Below the pieces are notes generated by a model. That model saw only the letters and a program-made list of their open reading frames with translations. It had not been told where the DNA came from and made no database searches. Below, piece by piece: positions 32,401 through 47,558 of a DNA stretch of 64,000 bases (its first letter is position 1; the number at the start of each line of letters is the position of its first letter). Position numbers and translations under genes: made by a program. The stretch spans positions 186,001 through 250,000 of the forward strand of contig JAGTJL010000017.1 of NCBI GenBank assembly GCA_020746875.1. Direction: 5' to 3'. The stretch comes from Rhexocercosporidium sp. MPI-PUGE-AT-0058 (taxonomy: Eukaryota > Ascomycota > Leotiomycetes > Helotiales).

Positions 32401-35400
32401 GCTAGTTAATATAATAATTAGTACTTTAGGCGAGCTAATTTAAGAGGTTTTAGGCCTTTTACCTTTTAATAAATAAGTTACTTTTTTATTTTTTAAAGCT
32501 TAAAAACCTCTTATTCTTTAAGTGTCCCCTTATATTTTAGAAACTAAAGCTTGCGTTTGCCTTTAAATTAAAGAATTATTAAGAGTAATTAACTCTTTAA
32601 AATATAATAATTTACACCCTCGAGCTCAGTTAATTTCTAATAAAATAAAATTATAAATAGAAATTTATAAAAGAGAATTTTATAAAAGAATATATAATAA
32701 TATAAATACAGCTTTTTAATTAAATAATAAGCTTATTATATAATCACTTTAAGAATAAATAAAAAGTAAAGAATATATATAAAAAACTACTTTAAAGCGA
32801 GTCTTTTAAAGGAGTTACTTTAATTAAGTACGAACATTTATTAAGTTAATAAGAATAATAAATGCTTCAAATTTCTATTAAAAAAGGTTTTTAATAAGTC
32901 CGTTAGTTAGTATATAACCTATAAGAAGATATTCTATTATAAAAGTGCCCTTTTAAAACTCTTAGCGTAATTACATATTTTGAATATTAATATAACGTAA
33001 TTTAGTAAAAATACGCTGATTTTTTTTAACGATTAACTAAATCGTTTATTAATTATTATAGAAAATTGTCTAAGCTACTTTTATATTAAGGCGTAATTCT
33101 TAAAAGAATCGCTAAAGTGCTATAAGTTCTTTGCCGGTATATTTAACTTTAAGAAGCTCTGCTTATATTATAAACGTAATAATTATATTTTATAAAATTA
33201 CTTTTTAAAAGATTAAACTTTTAAAAAGTATGAAAATATATTTATTAAAAAATCGCCTTATCTTAATATCGTTCGCAAAAGAAGTATTTAATGTTATTAT
33301 AAGGTGAGAGTCGCGCAGCTTATAGCTATAAGTAATCGCTAAGAAACGAGTGCCGAAAAGGTAACGAATTATCTAATTAATTATAGTTAAGTATTCTCGA
33401 AAAGGATTAATTAAAAAGTGAGAAAGCCTTAAAATAATAAAAGCGACGTCTACGCGTAATATAATTATAATATAAAACATTAATTTAACCTTCTCTTAAA
33501 ACTCCTTAATTTGAGTTAAAATGGCCTATTTTTAATTTTTTAATAACTCGACTTAAGGTAATAATATACTTAAGTAATTTCTATTTATTAACTTAAATCG
33601 AAGAGTAACCTTTTGAATATAAGTGTCGTATATTAAAGAAATAATCTTCGTTAATTAATCTTTAATAATATAAACGCCTAAGAATTACTTCGTTTACTTT
33701 CCTTTAGTAAACTTATATATTATATTTAAGCCGTTAATAATTAGTTTGGCGTCTTTAAAAGCCGAACTATAATAAAGCACTTGAATACCGTCGATATAAA
33801 ATATTATAAATACTGTATGTTACTTATTTATAAATATATAAGGCTCTTTTTTATAAGCGATTAACTTTAAAGTTGTTAAAGTATAAGTGAAATTACCGTA
33901 TTATAGCGTCGGTGAGTTTTTAAGTCCGTAAAGTGCGCGATTAACTTTTATTATCTTTCCGTTTTATTTAAAACCGTCCGATAAATAGCAGCGTACACGA
34001 GCACTTATTTCACTTCGTTTGGCGTTAATAAAAGCATTTATTATATTAAATTAAATTATTTTTAAATTAAATTAAGCTGTAATAGTTATAGCGGTTCTGA
34101 AGGAGCGAGTAGTTAAAGTAATTATATATATTAATAAAATTAACGTTTTAGGCTATAAGTCTCCTCTCATAACGACTCGGGAGCGACAGCGGGTTAAATA
34201 CCTTAATAAATCGACTTTAGCGTGAAATATTTATTTTAAGAGAATTAGTTGTTTAGTAGTAAAGGTGTGTTTAACGACTTTTTATAGTCCTTAAGGTTTT
34301 TCTAATTTAATAAGTCCTTAGGCATTTGTGATTAATGAATTTATAAGAATTTAATTAATTATTAAATTTCGACATTTTTAAGTATAAACGCTAATATAAT
34401 AACGTAAATTACGCTCAGGTCTTTTCCGTCTTTTCGCATTAGTTTTTAACTAAGCCAGAAAGTCCTTAAAAAATCCTTTAAGTATTCGCGGTTATTTAAC
34501 GATTATAATAATTCTATAATTAGCTTTTTAATAATTATTATATAAACGCTTTAATTCGATTTTATTACTTTATTATTAACTTAAGTCTTTCGACTTTTAT
34601 TAATTGCTCGGTCTTTTATTTTTTTTTTCTTAAGAGGTTTAAATAAGCCGGAATTTAATTTAATTAAAATCGGAAGTAATAAGCGTAAACTTAACTTTTA
34701 TTTTCTTTTAATTTTAATAATTATAGATACTCTTTATATTTAATTACTTAAAGTAAAGCTTTTAATTACTTAAAGCCGACACTTTCTTTAAGTGCTCTCC
34801 GACGCTTAAAACCGCGCTTTTAGTCGTATAGCCTTTTAAAGTAAATTATAATTTGTGATATTAACTTCCTCTTAAGGCTTATATTACTTTAAAAGTTTAA
34901 TATATTACGTAAAATACCTTTTTTAATTGCGCTTTTAGACGCTAATTATCTTAAAGTATCGGCTCGTTTTAAGACTTAATTAAAATGCTTATAAGTAAGA
35001 AGTTTAATACTCTTTCTTAATTAAATTACCCTTAAGTTCTTATTAACAAACGACTAAATAAAGTCAAGAGTTATTAAATTAATTAAAAGTAGCGTATTTA
35101 TTTTTATTAACTTAATTAAAGAAGGAGTAAATAGCTTTACCCCCGAGCTTAAAAGCTTAATTAGAGGTTTTAATACCTCTGAGCTTATAAGCTCGTCGAC
35201 TTCTATAGCGCTTATTGCTTCGCTTAATTATTCTCCGTTTAAAGTAATAAAGGGTGTTTTTGATTTTAATATATTAAGTGCGCTTAATCGGTTAATTATA
35301 ATAAAATTAACGTTTTAATTTCCTTTTTCTTTTTTTAATATTTCCGTAAAATTCTTTAATATTAAGCGCGGCTAGCCGACCGTTTTCTTTATATTTAAAA

Positions 35401-38400
35401 AGCTTAAATAAAAAAGGGTTTTATTAAAAGTAACATTCCGAGTTATTATTATATATTATAATTAAGGCACTTAAATCTTATAAATATTAAATAAGACGTA
35501 TTTAATTAAGTAATTAAGGTATATTCGTAGGTTGACTTTAAAAGCTCTCTTTTAGCGGAGAGCTTCTCGGTCTTTAATTATAAGGTAAGCTTTATAGCCG
35601 TATATATATAAATTGCTTTAGTCAAGCCGTAAATCGGTTATTAACTTTAGCGTAAGCTTAAGGTCGTAATACCGAAAATACTACCTAAACCAGGCTTAGA
35701 ATACTTCGTTCGGACTCTTAAAGCCTTTACGAGTAAATAGACTTATATTATAGAAAATAATTGCCGTTATTATTAATTCCGTTTAAAGCGCCCGAGGTAA
35801 ATTAGTAAAAAAGCGTATTTTAATTAATTTATCGATTATTTCTTTACTTACGCGCTTAGCTCCTTTATTAAGTTAGTGTATATATAAGGGAGTAGATTTA
35901 ATATTAATACCTCTCTTTTTATATTACTTTTCATATTTAGTTAATTTATTAATTTCTATAATTAAAGTATCGTTATTTTGGCGTATTTTATAAACCGAGA
36001 GCCCGAATTAACGTCTTATTTACGTTTTAAACGGTTTAAAAGCATTTAAGACGGCGATTAATCTTTTAATTTTTAAAAGCCGCTTATAGAATTTCTTATT
36101 ATATTTGTCTTTAATTAATAAAAGCCAGTTATTCCCGTTAAACTTTATTAAAAAATCGAATAAATCTTAAGAAATACGATAAAAAGGATAAGTAATTACT
36201 TTTTTTAATTAACGACGACTTATCACTTATTATATTATAACTACTATATAATACTTATATTCTAACCGAGTTAAACCTTAAATCTCGACGTTACGCGTAT
36301 TTTTTACTAGGTTTTCCAAGGCTTCTTTTCTTAAGTAATTTATATATAAATGCCATAAATAAGCTTCGTCGACTCGTAGCTTTAAATATTATTTACTCGA
36401 TTAAAAGCCTTAGCAAATATTCCTTTTTAACGTTAAAAACATTAAAAAGCTATAATTTAAGTAAGTTAAAATGCCGCAAGTAATTAAAGAAATTAAAGAA
36501 TAATTAAAAGGCTTATATTTAAAAAAAGCTAAATTAAACTGTCGTTATAATTGCTTTAAAACCAGATTATCCTTAGCTATTTTCATACGTAAAGTGCAAT
36601 TTAAACTATTATATTAAACTCTTACTTACAAAAGGCGAGCTTTTAAAATAATATTAATATTAAAGCCTTTAATAACAGCGACGTTCGAAAGGGTTAAATC
36701 GCCTATATTTAATCCGTTAAGGCCGTGGAAAGCACCTTTAAAGACTCGAGTACCGCGGCCCTTAATCATTAAGCTTAACGTTCCGGCTTTAACGTTATTA
36801 TTCGTAGTGAATTTAATAAAGCTTCCGGGAATAAAAAGAGCTTTTGAATTTATTAAATAAGTAATAACTCCGTTATTAAGTAAGGTGCTCTCTGCAAGCG
36901 AATAACGATTTATATTTATAATAGCGTACACCCCCACAATAGCGAGAGCTTTGTCGAGAAATTTAAGGCTTATAAGGCAAGCCTGAACGTTTTTAAGGTA
37001 TTTTGCTTTTATTAAAGTAATTAGCTTTAGAGCTACAAAAGCTATTAATACTTAAATAAAAAAGGAATTACTAAAAGGCGGTCCGGAAGTTAATTACGCT
37101 ATTAATAATATATTCCCGCTGAGTTTAGTAATTTCTCGGCGGAGGTTAAGAAAGTCGCTTTTTAATTAAAGTCGAGTCTTTTTAATTTCCTTTACTAATA
37201 ATAGGTTCTTAAGGTTACTCGCCGTTAAGCCGTCGTAATAATACCGAAGTCTATAATAATTAATAGCCTTATAACGGTAAAAGCGATGCTTATATAAGTA
37301 AGTATTTACTTACGTATTTAGCGACTAGTTTCGTTAAATCGACGGGATTACGAGAGTATTTAATTTTCTTTTAAGAATAATATATAAGCTTATTATCTTT
37401 TATTATCTAAAGGCTATAAGTAATTCTTTATTAAGAGTAAATAATTAATTAACGTAATTAAGTAAAAAGTACTGATTTATTACCTTAAGAGTATTATTTC
37501 TTAATAATTTAAAGTGCCGTTTGCGCGCCCATTCCGGTGCGAGCTTCTCTTATACCGCCTTAATAAAGTCAAGTATTATTAGCGGTCTTTTAACGTTTAA
37601 TAAGTCGTATAAGAGAGTATTTTAATAAGCCGCTTTTTATTTTTAAAGCTACTCCTTAGGATTAACTTGTCTTACTTTAATAATAACGAGCTTCTTCTTA
37701 TAAGTAGATTATACTAGCGTGCGAGCACTTATTTTTAAAGGGGCGTAATTTCTTTTAAGAATTTAAAGGAATAATTAAAGAGTTTATAACTTTAATTAAG
37801 GGTTTTTATTTATTATCTTAATTAATTATTCCTTTTTTATACGAACTTACTTATTCTCGTATTCTCTAACTACTCTTTAATAAATAAAAAGATTAACTGT
37901 TTCTTAAATCCACTTATAAGCTGCCTTATAAACTTGAGCCTTTTCCGTTTATTATACGAGCTTCCTTACGTGTTCCTTTATAAGAGTAATATATATTAAA
38001 GTCATATTTTTAATTATAGCCTTTGCCGGTGGTAATACGCTCGGCTTAAGGCCTTTTTTTATAGAGTCGCGAATATCTTCGTCTTACTTTACTTAAGCTT
38101 AAAAGTTATACTTAATAGCTTTTTTATTTTATTATATTTTTAAATCGTTTAACGATAAGAGTTTTAATTTAACGTTAAAAAAGTTAAAAGTAATTAATAA
38201 CATAAGATTTACTAAATTCTATATTTTATAAAAGATATAAAAGGATTTAAACGCTTAATATTAAGGAGTTTAAGTGCGTTTATCGTAATTAAGAGGAGTT
38301 TAATTGTTTAAAGAAGAGGCTGAAGTTGAGTTTATTATAACGAAGGAATTGCTCTCGTAAGCTTTAAGTATTTAATAAAAGAAAAAGGATTAAAAAAGTA

Positions 38401-38617
38401 TCGAGTCTAATTGCTCGGCTTTTATATTTGTTTAAAATGGAATTAAAGAGTTAATAGAAAACAACAGTATAAATTATACTTTATAATAAGGTAAAAAACT
38501 TTATAACGTATAATAAATACTCTTTACTTATAAACTTACCTTATAGGCTTTATTTAAATTAATAACACATAAAGGAAAGAATACTAACTTAATAGCTTCG
38601 TTAATAGGGCTTATAAC

Positions 38618-38801
38618 TATAGTATAAAAGTGGATTAAAGCACTATAAGTAGTTATAATTAAATTTAAGTAATTAATTATTATTCTTAAAGCTTTAAGAA
38701 TTAAGAGAAGACAGTTGTTCTCCTGAAGGCGGTCTACAGTAGCAGAACCTAATTAGGTCACGTGAAGTGCCAAGAGAGCTGCTGCCCGTGCCTATACGAC
38801 A
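38618..38801 (-). repeat. 5' LTR of element B
   Basis: 184 bp; followed at 38,802 by the TACTA duplication and then by A sequence that matches B's own 36,350 region. Confidence 0.85.
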
Positions 38802-41070
38802 TACTATAAGTAGGCTTCGTCGACTCGTAACTTTAAATATCGTCTACTCGACTGAAAGCCTTAGCGGATGCTTTTCTTTAGCGTTAAAAATATTAAAAAG
38901 CTATAATTTAAACGAGTTAAAATACGCTAAATAATAAAAAAGAAACCGAATAATAATTAAAAGACTTATATTTAAAGAAAGTTAAGCTAAATTATCGCTG
39001 TAATTACTTTTAAACTATATTATCCTTAGTTATTCTCGTACGCAAAATATAATTTAAATTATTATATTAAACTTTTACTTACAAAAGGCGAGCTTCTGAA
39101 ATAATATTAATATTAAAGCCTTTAATAATATTAACTTTTAAAAAAGTTAAATCGCTTATATTTAGTTTATTAAGGCCGTAAAAAGTACTTTTAAAAACTC
39201 GAGTATTACGGCATTTAATTATTAAACTTAACGTTCCGGCCTTAACGCTGTCGTCTATAGTAAATTTAAGAAAACTTCTTGGGACGAAGAGAGTTTTTAA
39301 ATTTATTAAATAAGTAATAACTCCGTTATTGAGTAAAATGCTCTCTACGAGTGGATAATAATTTATATTTATAATAATATATACCTCCGTAATAACGAAA
39401 GCTTTATCGAGAAATTCAAAGCTTATAAAGTAAGCCTAAATATTTTTAAAGTATTTTACTTTTATTAAAGTAGCTATTTTTAAAGCTATAAGAGTTGCTA
39501 ATACTTAAATAAAAAAGGAATTACCGGAAGGCGGTCCGGAAGCTAATTACGTTATTAATAATATATTCTTATTAAGTTTAGTAATTTTTCGGGAGAGATT
39601 AAAAAAGTCGCTCTTTAATTAGAGTCGAATTTATTTAATTTCCTTTATTAATAAGAAGTTTTTAAAGTTACTCGCCGTCGAGCCGTCGTAATAATACCGA
39701 AGTCTATAATAATTAATAGCGTTATAATAGTAAAAGCGATGCTTATATAAGTAAGTATTTGCTCGCGTATTTAGCGATTAATTTCGTTAAACCGACGAAG
39801 TTGCGGAAGCATTTAATCTTCTTTTAAAAGTAATATATAAGTTTACTGTTTTTTATTATTTAAAAGCTATAAGTAATTCCTTATTAAAAATAAAGAATTA
39901 ATTAACGTAATTAAATAAAGAATATTAATTTATTACCTTAAGAGTATTATCTTTTAATAATTTAAAGTGCCGTTCGCGCGCTTATTTTAATATAAGCTTC
40001 TCTTGTACTGCTTTAATAAAGTCAAGTACTATTAGCGGTCCTTTAACGTCTAATAAGTCGTATAAGAGAATATCTTAATAAGCCGCTTTTTATTTTTAAA
40101 GTTATTCCTTAAAATTAACTCGTTTTACTTTAATAATAATAAGCTTCTTCTTATAAGTAGATTATATTAACGTATGAGCACTTATTTTTAAAGGAATATA
40201 ATCTCTCTTAAGGACCTAGAAGAATAATTAAAAAGTCTATAACTTTAATTAAAGATCTCTATTTATTATTTCGGTTAACTACTCTTTTTTTATACGAGCT
40301 TATTCGTTTTTATATTCTTTAATTACTTTTTAATAAATAAAGAGATTAATTATTTTTTAAATTTATTTATAAGCTACTTTATAAGCTCGAGCTTTTTCCG
40401 TTTATTATACGAGCTTTTTTACGTATTCCTTTATAAGAGTAGTATATATTAAAGCCATATTCTTAATTATAGCCTTTGCCGGCGGTAATACGCTCGACTT
40501 AAGGCCTTTTTCTATAAGGTCGCGAGAATTTTTGTTTTACTTCGCCTGAGCCTAGAAGTTATATTTAATAACTTCTTTATCTTATTATACTCTTAAATCG
40601 TTTAATAATAATAGTTTCGATTCGGCGTCGAGAAAATTAAAAGTAATTAATAACGTAAAATCTATTATATTTTATATTTTATAAAAAATATAAAAGGATT
40701 TAAACGCTTAATATTAAATAATTTAAGTGCGCTTATTATAATTAAGAGGAGTTCGATTATTTAAAAAAAAGGCTAAAATTGAGTTTATTATAATAAAAGA
40801 GTTACTTTCGTAGGCTTTAAGTATTCAATAAGAAAAGAAGAACTAAAGAAGTATCGAGTCCAGTTGCTCGGCTTTTATATTTATCTAAAGTAAAATAAAA
40901 GAATTAATAAAAAACAGTAATATAAATTATATTTTATAATAAAGTAGAAAACTTTATAATAAATAATAAATACTTTTTATTTATAAATTTACTTTATAAG
41001 CTGCATTTAAATTAATAGCGTATAAAAGAAAGAATACTAACTTAATAACTTTATTAACAGGGCTTATAAT

Positions 41071-41254
41071 TATAATATAAAAGTGGATTAAAGTACTGCG
41101 AGCAGTTATAATTAAATTAAAGTAATTCCTTATTATTTTAAAAGCTTTAAGAATTAAGAGAAAATAATTATTCTTTTAAAGGCGGTTTACAGTAGCAGAA
41201 CTTAATTCGGTCACGTGTAGTATTAAGAGAGCAGCTGCCCGTGCCTATACGACA
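41071..41254 (-). repeat. 5' LTR of element A
   Basis: 184 bp, start RIP-mutated to TATAATATAA, end CTATACGACA. Followed by TAAAA, matching 23,566-23,570. Confidence 0.85.
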
Positions 41255-41912
41255 TAAAAGAATAGAAATTTAATTAAAGATCTTATCGAATAAAGAATAG
41301 AAAATGCTAATAACTTTAATTAATAATAAAAAAGAAGACAATTTTGTCTCGAGGCTTATAATAAAGAAATATAATTTATAATTCACCGGTAAAAAATTTA
41401 AGATATTTAAGGTTTTTTTTAATAATAAAAGTATAGTTTATAATATAGCTCTCGCTTAAGTAAAAATTACAAATATACTTAAATAAATGAGCTAAATACA
41501 CTCCGGCTAAGAGTCATCGATATACAGGATATAAACCTAATTCTGAAATAGCTTTAATTAAAAGAAATTAACTTTTAAATTAATTTTAAAACTAAATAAT
41601 AAAAATACTTATACCGATTAAATAATATTTATAATCTTAATATTACAAAACTTAAAAAATTTATATAAGTTATTAATAAAAAAGAATCGCCCGCGTATAT
41701 TATAATACTTAGCTTTAATATTACGCGCTTATTAAACGCCGATAATATATTTATTATTTTATAATAATATTATAGATTTAAAAACGTTTTTTTAAAAAGA
41801 AAAGAAAACGAACTGCTTTTATTATAAAATCGCTAGTATATTATCGACTTAGAACCGGGTGCGAAGTCCTTATATTTTTTAATTTATAACTTCTTTAAGA
41901 CGGAATTAAAGT

Positions 41913-42069
41913 TGTTGTGCAATATAGGTATGCGCACGTGTTTGCCTAGCCTACGTAAGCAGGGCCAGTTATAGGGGCAGTTGCGTATAGAGCCTCTTCC
42001 TAGAATTAAACACTTTTGCTACTACTTTAAGAGAGCTATGCCTACCGTCGATTAGAGCTTTGCACAATA
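41913..42069 (+). repeat. Left (5') LTR of element D
   Basis: 157 bp, starts TGTTGTGCAA and ends TTGCACAATA, so the ends are near-perfect inverted repeats. It is only lightly RIP-mutated. Confidence 0.82.
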
Positions 42070-42200
42070 GTTATAAGTCCCGTACGCGCTATTACGTAGT
42101 ATTAAAAGCTATAAAGGCTCTGATTAGCGGTTTAGTAATAGTTTTGTGAAGTTGCGGTATGCAGTGCTTGTTACGGCTGGCCAAAGGTTAATACGGTGCT

Positions 42201-42423
42201 GGAGATAGCTTTATATTTAGACCTAAAGTTACGCTTAAAATCAAAAAGAAAAGACAAAGAGAAAAGGAGAGCTCTTTAGAAAAAGGAGCTCTAGTATAAA
42301 TACACAAAAGGTCCCCCTAGCCTTTCCCGATTAGGCCTAGCGCTATAGTTGCTATGCTAAAGCAATGCTACGAGCGATGCCGAGCTCGCTCGGTTAAAAT
42401 ATAAGACTTATAAAATCGTAATA
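42201..42423 (-). repeat. 3' LTR of element E
   Basis: 223 bp, GGAGATAGC.. to ..ATCGTAATA on plus. Pairs with 55,886-56,108 of identical length; differences are mostly transitions. Confidence 0.8.
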
Positions 42424-45400
42424 TTACTTTCTCCTCCCGAAAAACTACGTTTACATAATTATAATTATAACTGTATCGTCTTTTAGTTCGTTGTAATCGT
42501 CGATACTAATATTATATACTTTTAACTATTAAGGTAATACTCTTAAAAGTCCTTTAGCCGCTTATTATTAAAATAAAAGTTCTTAATTATATAAGGTGCG
42601 GTTATAGCATTCGAGCACGGATATTATTATAAGTCCTCGTCGGCGCTTAATTACTTAATACGGTAGAATAACTTATTTTTTATAACCTTAAAGCTAAGGA
42701 TTCCTTTAATTTCCTATTTATCTTACTTAAATAATAGCTAAATAAGTGCCGGCGTAGCTCTGACTTATTTAAGTAGGAGGTCGTTGACGTACTTACGAAG
42801 TAAGTAAGAATGGAAAACGGAATATATTTGCCAGTCTTTTAAGAGCTTAACTCTTTAATTCTTTCCTTCCTTTGCGAGTACTTTAATTAGGTTATACTAT
42901 TTATTAAAGAGCTTCTTTAAAGGTCGGTCGATATTTTAGTTCCGAGTATCGACTAATATTAAGTCGCCAACGTCTTAATCGACGGCGCGTCGTCCCCGGT
43001 TCGTTAGTCGTTTTATTTTTTCTTATTAATCTTTTAAGGACGATTATACGATTTCCGTAACTTTTTTCATTTGTAATACTACTTATAAAGCCTCCTTACG
43101 ATTGAGTTTTTCTATTGCCGTAACCAGAGGTTCTAAGTTAATTAAATCCTAAGAAGTCCGTGGCTTAACGCCGTTAAATAACCGGAAAGAGAATAAATTG
43201 CTTAAGGATTTATGCGGTAGTATTAATTAAGCGATGTCCATAATCGACAAGAGGTTATTTTAATTGTTTTAATAATAATAGCAAAAGAAATAAAGCCGTT
43301 GCTTAATATATTAATTCGTTACTTCCGTTTAGCCGTCGACGTTTAAGTTATACGCCGTCGTAAGCTTTACTTTAATTCCGAGAATATAATAATACTTTTT
43401 TTAAAAAAAGAAGACGAATTAAAGTCCTTGGTTTAAGATAATAGAATCCGGCATACCGAAATAATAAGTCTAATAAATAAAAAAGAAAATAATTATACTT
43501 TTAGCGGTAATTATATCGTTATAAAGTATTAAGACCGGTTTCTTAAATAAGCGGTTAATAATAATTATAACGAAGTTATAACTTTACTTATTTAATAATA
43601 GCTTCGTAAAGTCTATTATAAGATATTAATATAGCCAAATAAAGATTAATAAAAGGTATAAAAAACTAAGGGTCTTATTTCTTTTGGCCTTTTGCCGAAA
43701 GTAATTGTAATTCGTTATATATCGAGCTACGTTCGTAATAAAGCTATTTTAATAATATTTACGGCTTAGTAATGCCTTTATTTTTCCGATCCTCATATAT
43801 ATTACTAATAGCTAGGAGTGCACGTGTCGAATTAATATTATATGAAGCTCCGGCGGTTTTAAGGGCACTTTTAGGCGTCTTTAAAAAAGCAACTTGTCGT
43901 TTATTAACTTGTAATTTAATGATTATTCCTTAGCTTTTCGTTAGAGAGGCTTTAGCAAAGGCGAAGACTTATTAATTAAGAGCACTTAATTAATAATATT
44001 ATATTCCGCGATATTATAAGCTATTATAAAGTTAGGATTAAACTCTTCCGTAATAGGGATCTCTAGGTTTACTAGCACTCTTACGTTTGACTTAGGCTTT
44101 AGTTCGTCCCTTAAGATTAAGGCTTTAATTAATATTAAGGGTATTATTTCCACGACCTCGATATAAGCGTTTATAAGATCGCCGGCGGGAAGCTAGAGAT
44201 TGCTGGCGACTTTTTAATTAATTTTATTAATTAAAATTAATTATTAACTATAAATAGCTTGCTTTTGTGCCTCCGTAACCGTGAGGTCTTAATCCCGTCG
44301 AGATAAAGTATTAGCTAGCGTATTAGTAGTCTCGGTATAATATATAATCGTGAAATGGAAATCCGCGAAAAACTCGGCCTATTAAGCCTACTTAGCCGTA
44401 AGGTCTTTAATAATTATAAAGTACTTTAAGGCTCGGTAGTCCGTATAAACGAAGACGTTCTTTTAAGCGTTTAATAGCTCCGGCTAATATTATTTAAATA
44501 ATTAGAAAATCGCTAGTATTTCCTTATTATAAATTAAGTAATTAAGCTTAAGATTTATTATAATTTTAAAAAAGTATTTTATAAAATAAAAAATGCCGTC
44601 TTCTTAAAGTTAAAATAAAATCTTAATAACGACTTCGTTAAACGAATTAATCTTTAGCCGCGTTTACTTTATTAAGTTATAATAGTAAAAGACCGGCGTA
44701 AATTAAAAGGCTTTTTAAAGAGTTTCTTATACGTTTTTATAAGCGTAGTCGAAGTTAAAAAGGACGTCCTTTTCAGTGAGTATCGTAAAAGGTCGAGTAA
44801 TACAATTATAATTTTTAATAAACCGGCGGTAAAAGTTATAAAAACTAAGATAGCTTTATATACTTTATATATTATTAATATATTATTAGTTCTTAATTAC
44901 GCTAACTTTTTCCGAGTTTACTTTTATGCCGTCGACCCTAATTATAAATCCTAAGAACTTTATCTTTCATACGCTAAACTCGGATTTTTTAATGTCGGCT
45001 TAAAGTCCGTATACTTATAATATTATTATTACCTTCTTAATATAAACCTCGTGTTCTTCGGGAGTTAACGAGTATATAAGGATATCGTTTATATAAGCCG
45101 CGTAAAAGTCGTTTAAGTGCTTTATTAAGATATCGTTAATAAATCGCTAAAAAGTTATCGGACTATTAATTAAGTTAAAGAAAAAAACATTATATTTATA
45201 CGTGCCGTATTAAGTGCGGAACGTCGTGTAATCTTCGCTCTCGGGAGACATATAAATACGGTGGAAAGCTTATTATATATTAAGCTTAATAAAGACCTTT
45301 ACTTTATAAATGCGTATTATTATCTCATCGATTAAAGGAATTAAGTATAAGTCCTTCTTAAACAAAGCATTTAGCTTTCGATAATCGACGTATAACCGGA

Positions 45401-47558
45401 GACTACTATCGGCTTTCTTAGCGAAGAAAATAAAAGCCGCATATAGCGCGCTAAAGGGCTCGATAAAACTTTTATATAAATTATTAATAATATACCGCTT
45501 AGTCTTCGATAATTATTCTTTAATTATACGTTAAAGAAGTTCAAAAAATAAGTCGTTTTCTTTAATAAACTTAATTTAATAGTTTACGCCTTAATAATAT
45601 ATTAATAACTTATTAAAAGCTCGCCGGGAGAAAAGAAAAGTATACTCTTAATACTTAATAAAGAGCTTCTTGCTTATTAGCTCGTTATCTTATGCGTACT
45701 TAGCTTTTAAGGCTTTTTCTAAGGTTAAGTTTTTATTTATTAATGCGAGTTCGATACTTAACTAGTTTAAGGCCTCTCGCCGGCGGCGAGTCGGCTTTTA
45801 GTCGATTTTATATATCGATATTATAAAGATTTTTATTTTATCTTTCTTGGCTTTTTTAAGTCGGAGATACGTCGTAGATATCGTTATTATTAATATTAAG
45901 AAAATCTCCGTTAAAAGCACTCTTAATTAGTAATTTGCCGGGGGTATTCTAAAGGTTTTCTTGTTTTTAAGTAATAACCCCGGAATACGGGATATTAAAG
46001 GGTTTAATTAATCTTTTATAATACGTAAGCGCTCTTTAACTTCTTTAGCGAAGCTCGAGGGACGAGTCGGCGAGACGCTAGCGGTAAGTCGTATAAAGAC
46101 ATTTGTTTTCAGGGAATCTTCGAATGCCGTAAGCTTAACTTACTTCCGGCGGTAGTCGTTTATATTTATAAAAGCGTTCTTTTATTCCGCATTAAGTTAG
46201 TAAAACTTAACGATTAACTTATTAAAACGGTTTATATTAACGAAGACTCGCTAGTCAAAGTACGGCTATATAAGTATATTTAACGGCTATTTTAATTAAT
46301 TGCGGTTTTTTATATATAATTATTTTAAATTATAATACTCGAGGAACTTCCGATTAATTAAGACGTCGGTGTTTTTAAGTTAATTATTAAGAAAGGGAAG
46401 TTAATTCGCCGGCGGTTAATAATTAAAATAAGTAAGACAGCCGTATCGATTAGCTTGCTTTTCCTACTATTATAGCTCGTTGAAATAATTAGCTAAAGGA
46501 ATATTATAAAAGAAATATTAAATTACTTAACGAGTCGGTATACGAGGGAAGTTTTAATTACACTGAAAATATTTACTTTACTATTAATATATATAAGTAT
46601 TTTAATAAAGAATTTATTCCTTTTTAATTTAATATTAATTAAGAATTATCGTCTTTTAATAAGAGCACGGAAATTAAATATTAAGTTCTTTTATAAGTTG
46701 TGGCCTACGCCGAAGTATAAGTCTTTACTACGGCTTAAGAGTTTTTTAATAACTCGTTAGTCTTTAAGTCTTCGCCGACGACTAATTAAGAAATCGACTT
46801 ATCGAAAGCTTAGTTTCTGCGGCGCTTAAGACAGTCGTTAGCCTAATAGCCGGTTTTATTATAATAAAGGCAGGTATTAAAAGAGACGTCTTTAAGTGCT
46901 AAAAGAGGTACGGGGGACTTAAGTCGGCGTAAGACAGGCGAAGGAGAAGACGTACGCTAGCGGATATTTAACGACTATTTTAAGATTAAGGGTTTTTATA
47001 CGCTAGTAGCCGGCGAAGGGGAGGTTACACGCCAGTTCTCCTTCTTTAAGATATTACGCGAGTCGTTAATATTTATATTATAAAAAGAGACTCGAGGGGG
47101 CTCGCGAGTAGCGGCAATAGCACGTTTATAAGCTCGTTTAATAGTAATATTTTTAACTTACGATTTAATACAGCTAAAAACTCGTTAAAAGCCGTATAAT
47201 CTCCGGCGAGTTTATACTTTTTAATGCGAATATCGTACTTAAGTTTATTTAAGACTTTCTCGCATATATCGTCGAATTAACGGTCGAGTGAGATTTTTCC
47301 GGTAATTGTATATGTCGTGAACTTTATACGGAACTCGTTATACGTTATATTATTTATATATAACTAATTTATACTTAAGCTTAGTTGCTTATACTCGGTT
47401 ATAGTCGAAGAAGCGCTAGTTTAAAGCCTTTAATACGTCGGCGGCTCTATTAAAGTCTTCGGCGAAATCAGAGTTTATTTACTAAAGAATAATAATCTTA
47501 ACTTCTTTTATTATATATTTAAAGTAAGCATAAACCTGCGATTCGCTAATAAGAAAAT

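Larger units (their letters stand above)
30896..38801 (-). mobile_element. Element B: second copy of the A-family Copia retrotransposon, nested in A, TSD TACTA
   Basis: LTRs at 30,896-31,079 and 38,618-38,801 (184 bp each) start TGTGGTGTAG or its RIP derivative and end CTATACGACA. TACTA flanks at 30,891-30,895 and 38,802-38,806. LTR differences are transitions, as RIP makes. On the minus strand the PBS is GTTATAAGCCC. Gag follows, then the protease (36,937-36,626, longest surviving frame; LLNNGVITYLINSKALFIPG is the region of the catalytic Asp, now Asn), integrase, RT (FYIDGIQVLYY near 33,800) and RNase H (to about 32,840). The insertion is just after A's protease. B gives the clean full-length structure of the family (7.9 kb). 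Confidence 0.85.
23571..41254 (-). mobile_element. Element A: Ty1/Copia LTR retrotransposon, coding on the minus strand, TSD TAAAA
   Basis: LTRs are 184 bp: right copy 41,071-41,254, left copy 23,571-23,747 plus 25,549-25,555 (interrupted by the Fot1-like element). TAAAA flanks it at 23,566-23,570 and 41,255-41,259. Read on the minus strand, the PBS next to the right LTR is ATTATAAGCCCTG. Then come gag and the protease (about 39,400-39,090). After the B insertion follow integrase, RT with FYIDDI at about 28,250-28,275, and RNase H. The region 25,556-27,290, beyond RNase H, carries a plus-strand open region (see separate entry). Intact length is about 8 kb, long for Copia. Heavily RIP-mutated, no intact ORF. 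Confidence 0.82.

Noticed and set aside
36626..36937. 103-codon ORF as an independent gene
   Set aside because: It is the surviving protease segment of Copia element B, with a homologue at 49,370-49,639 in element C.
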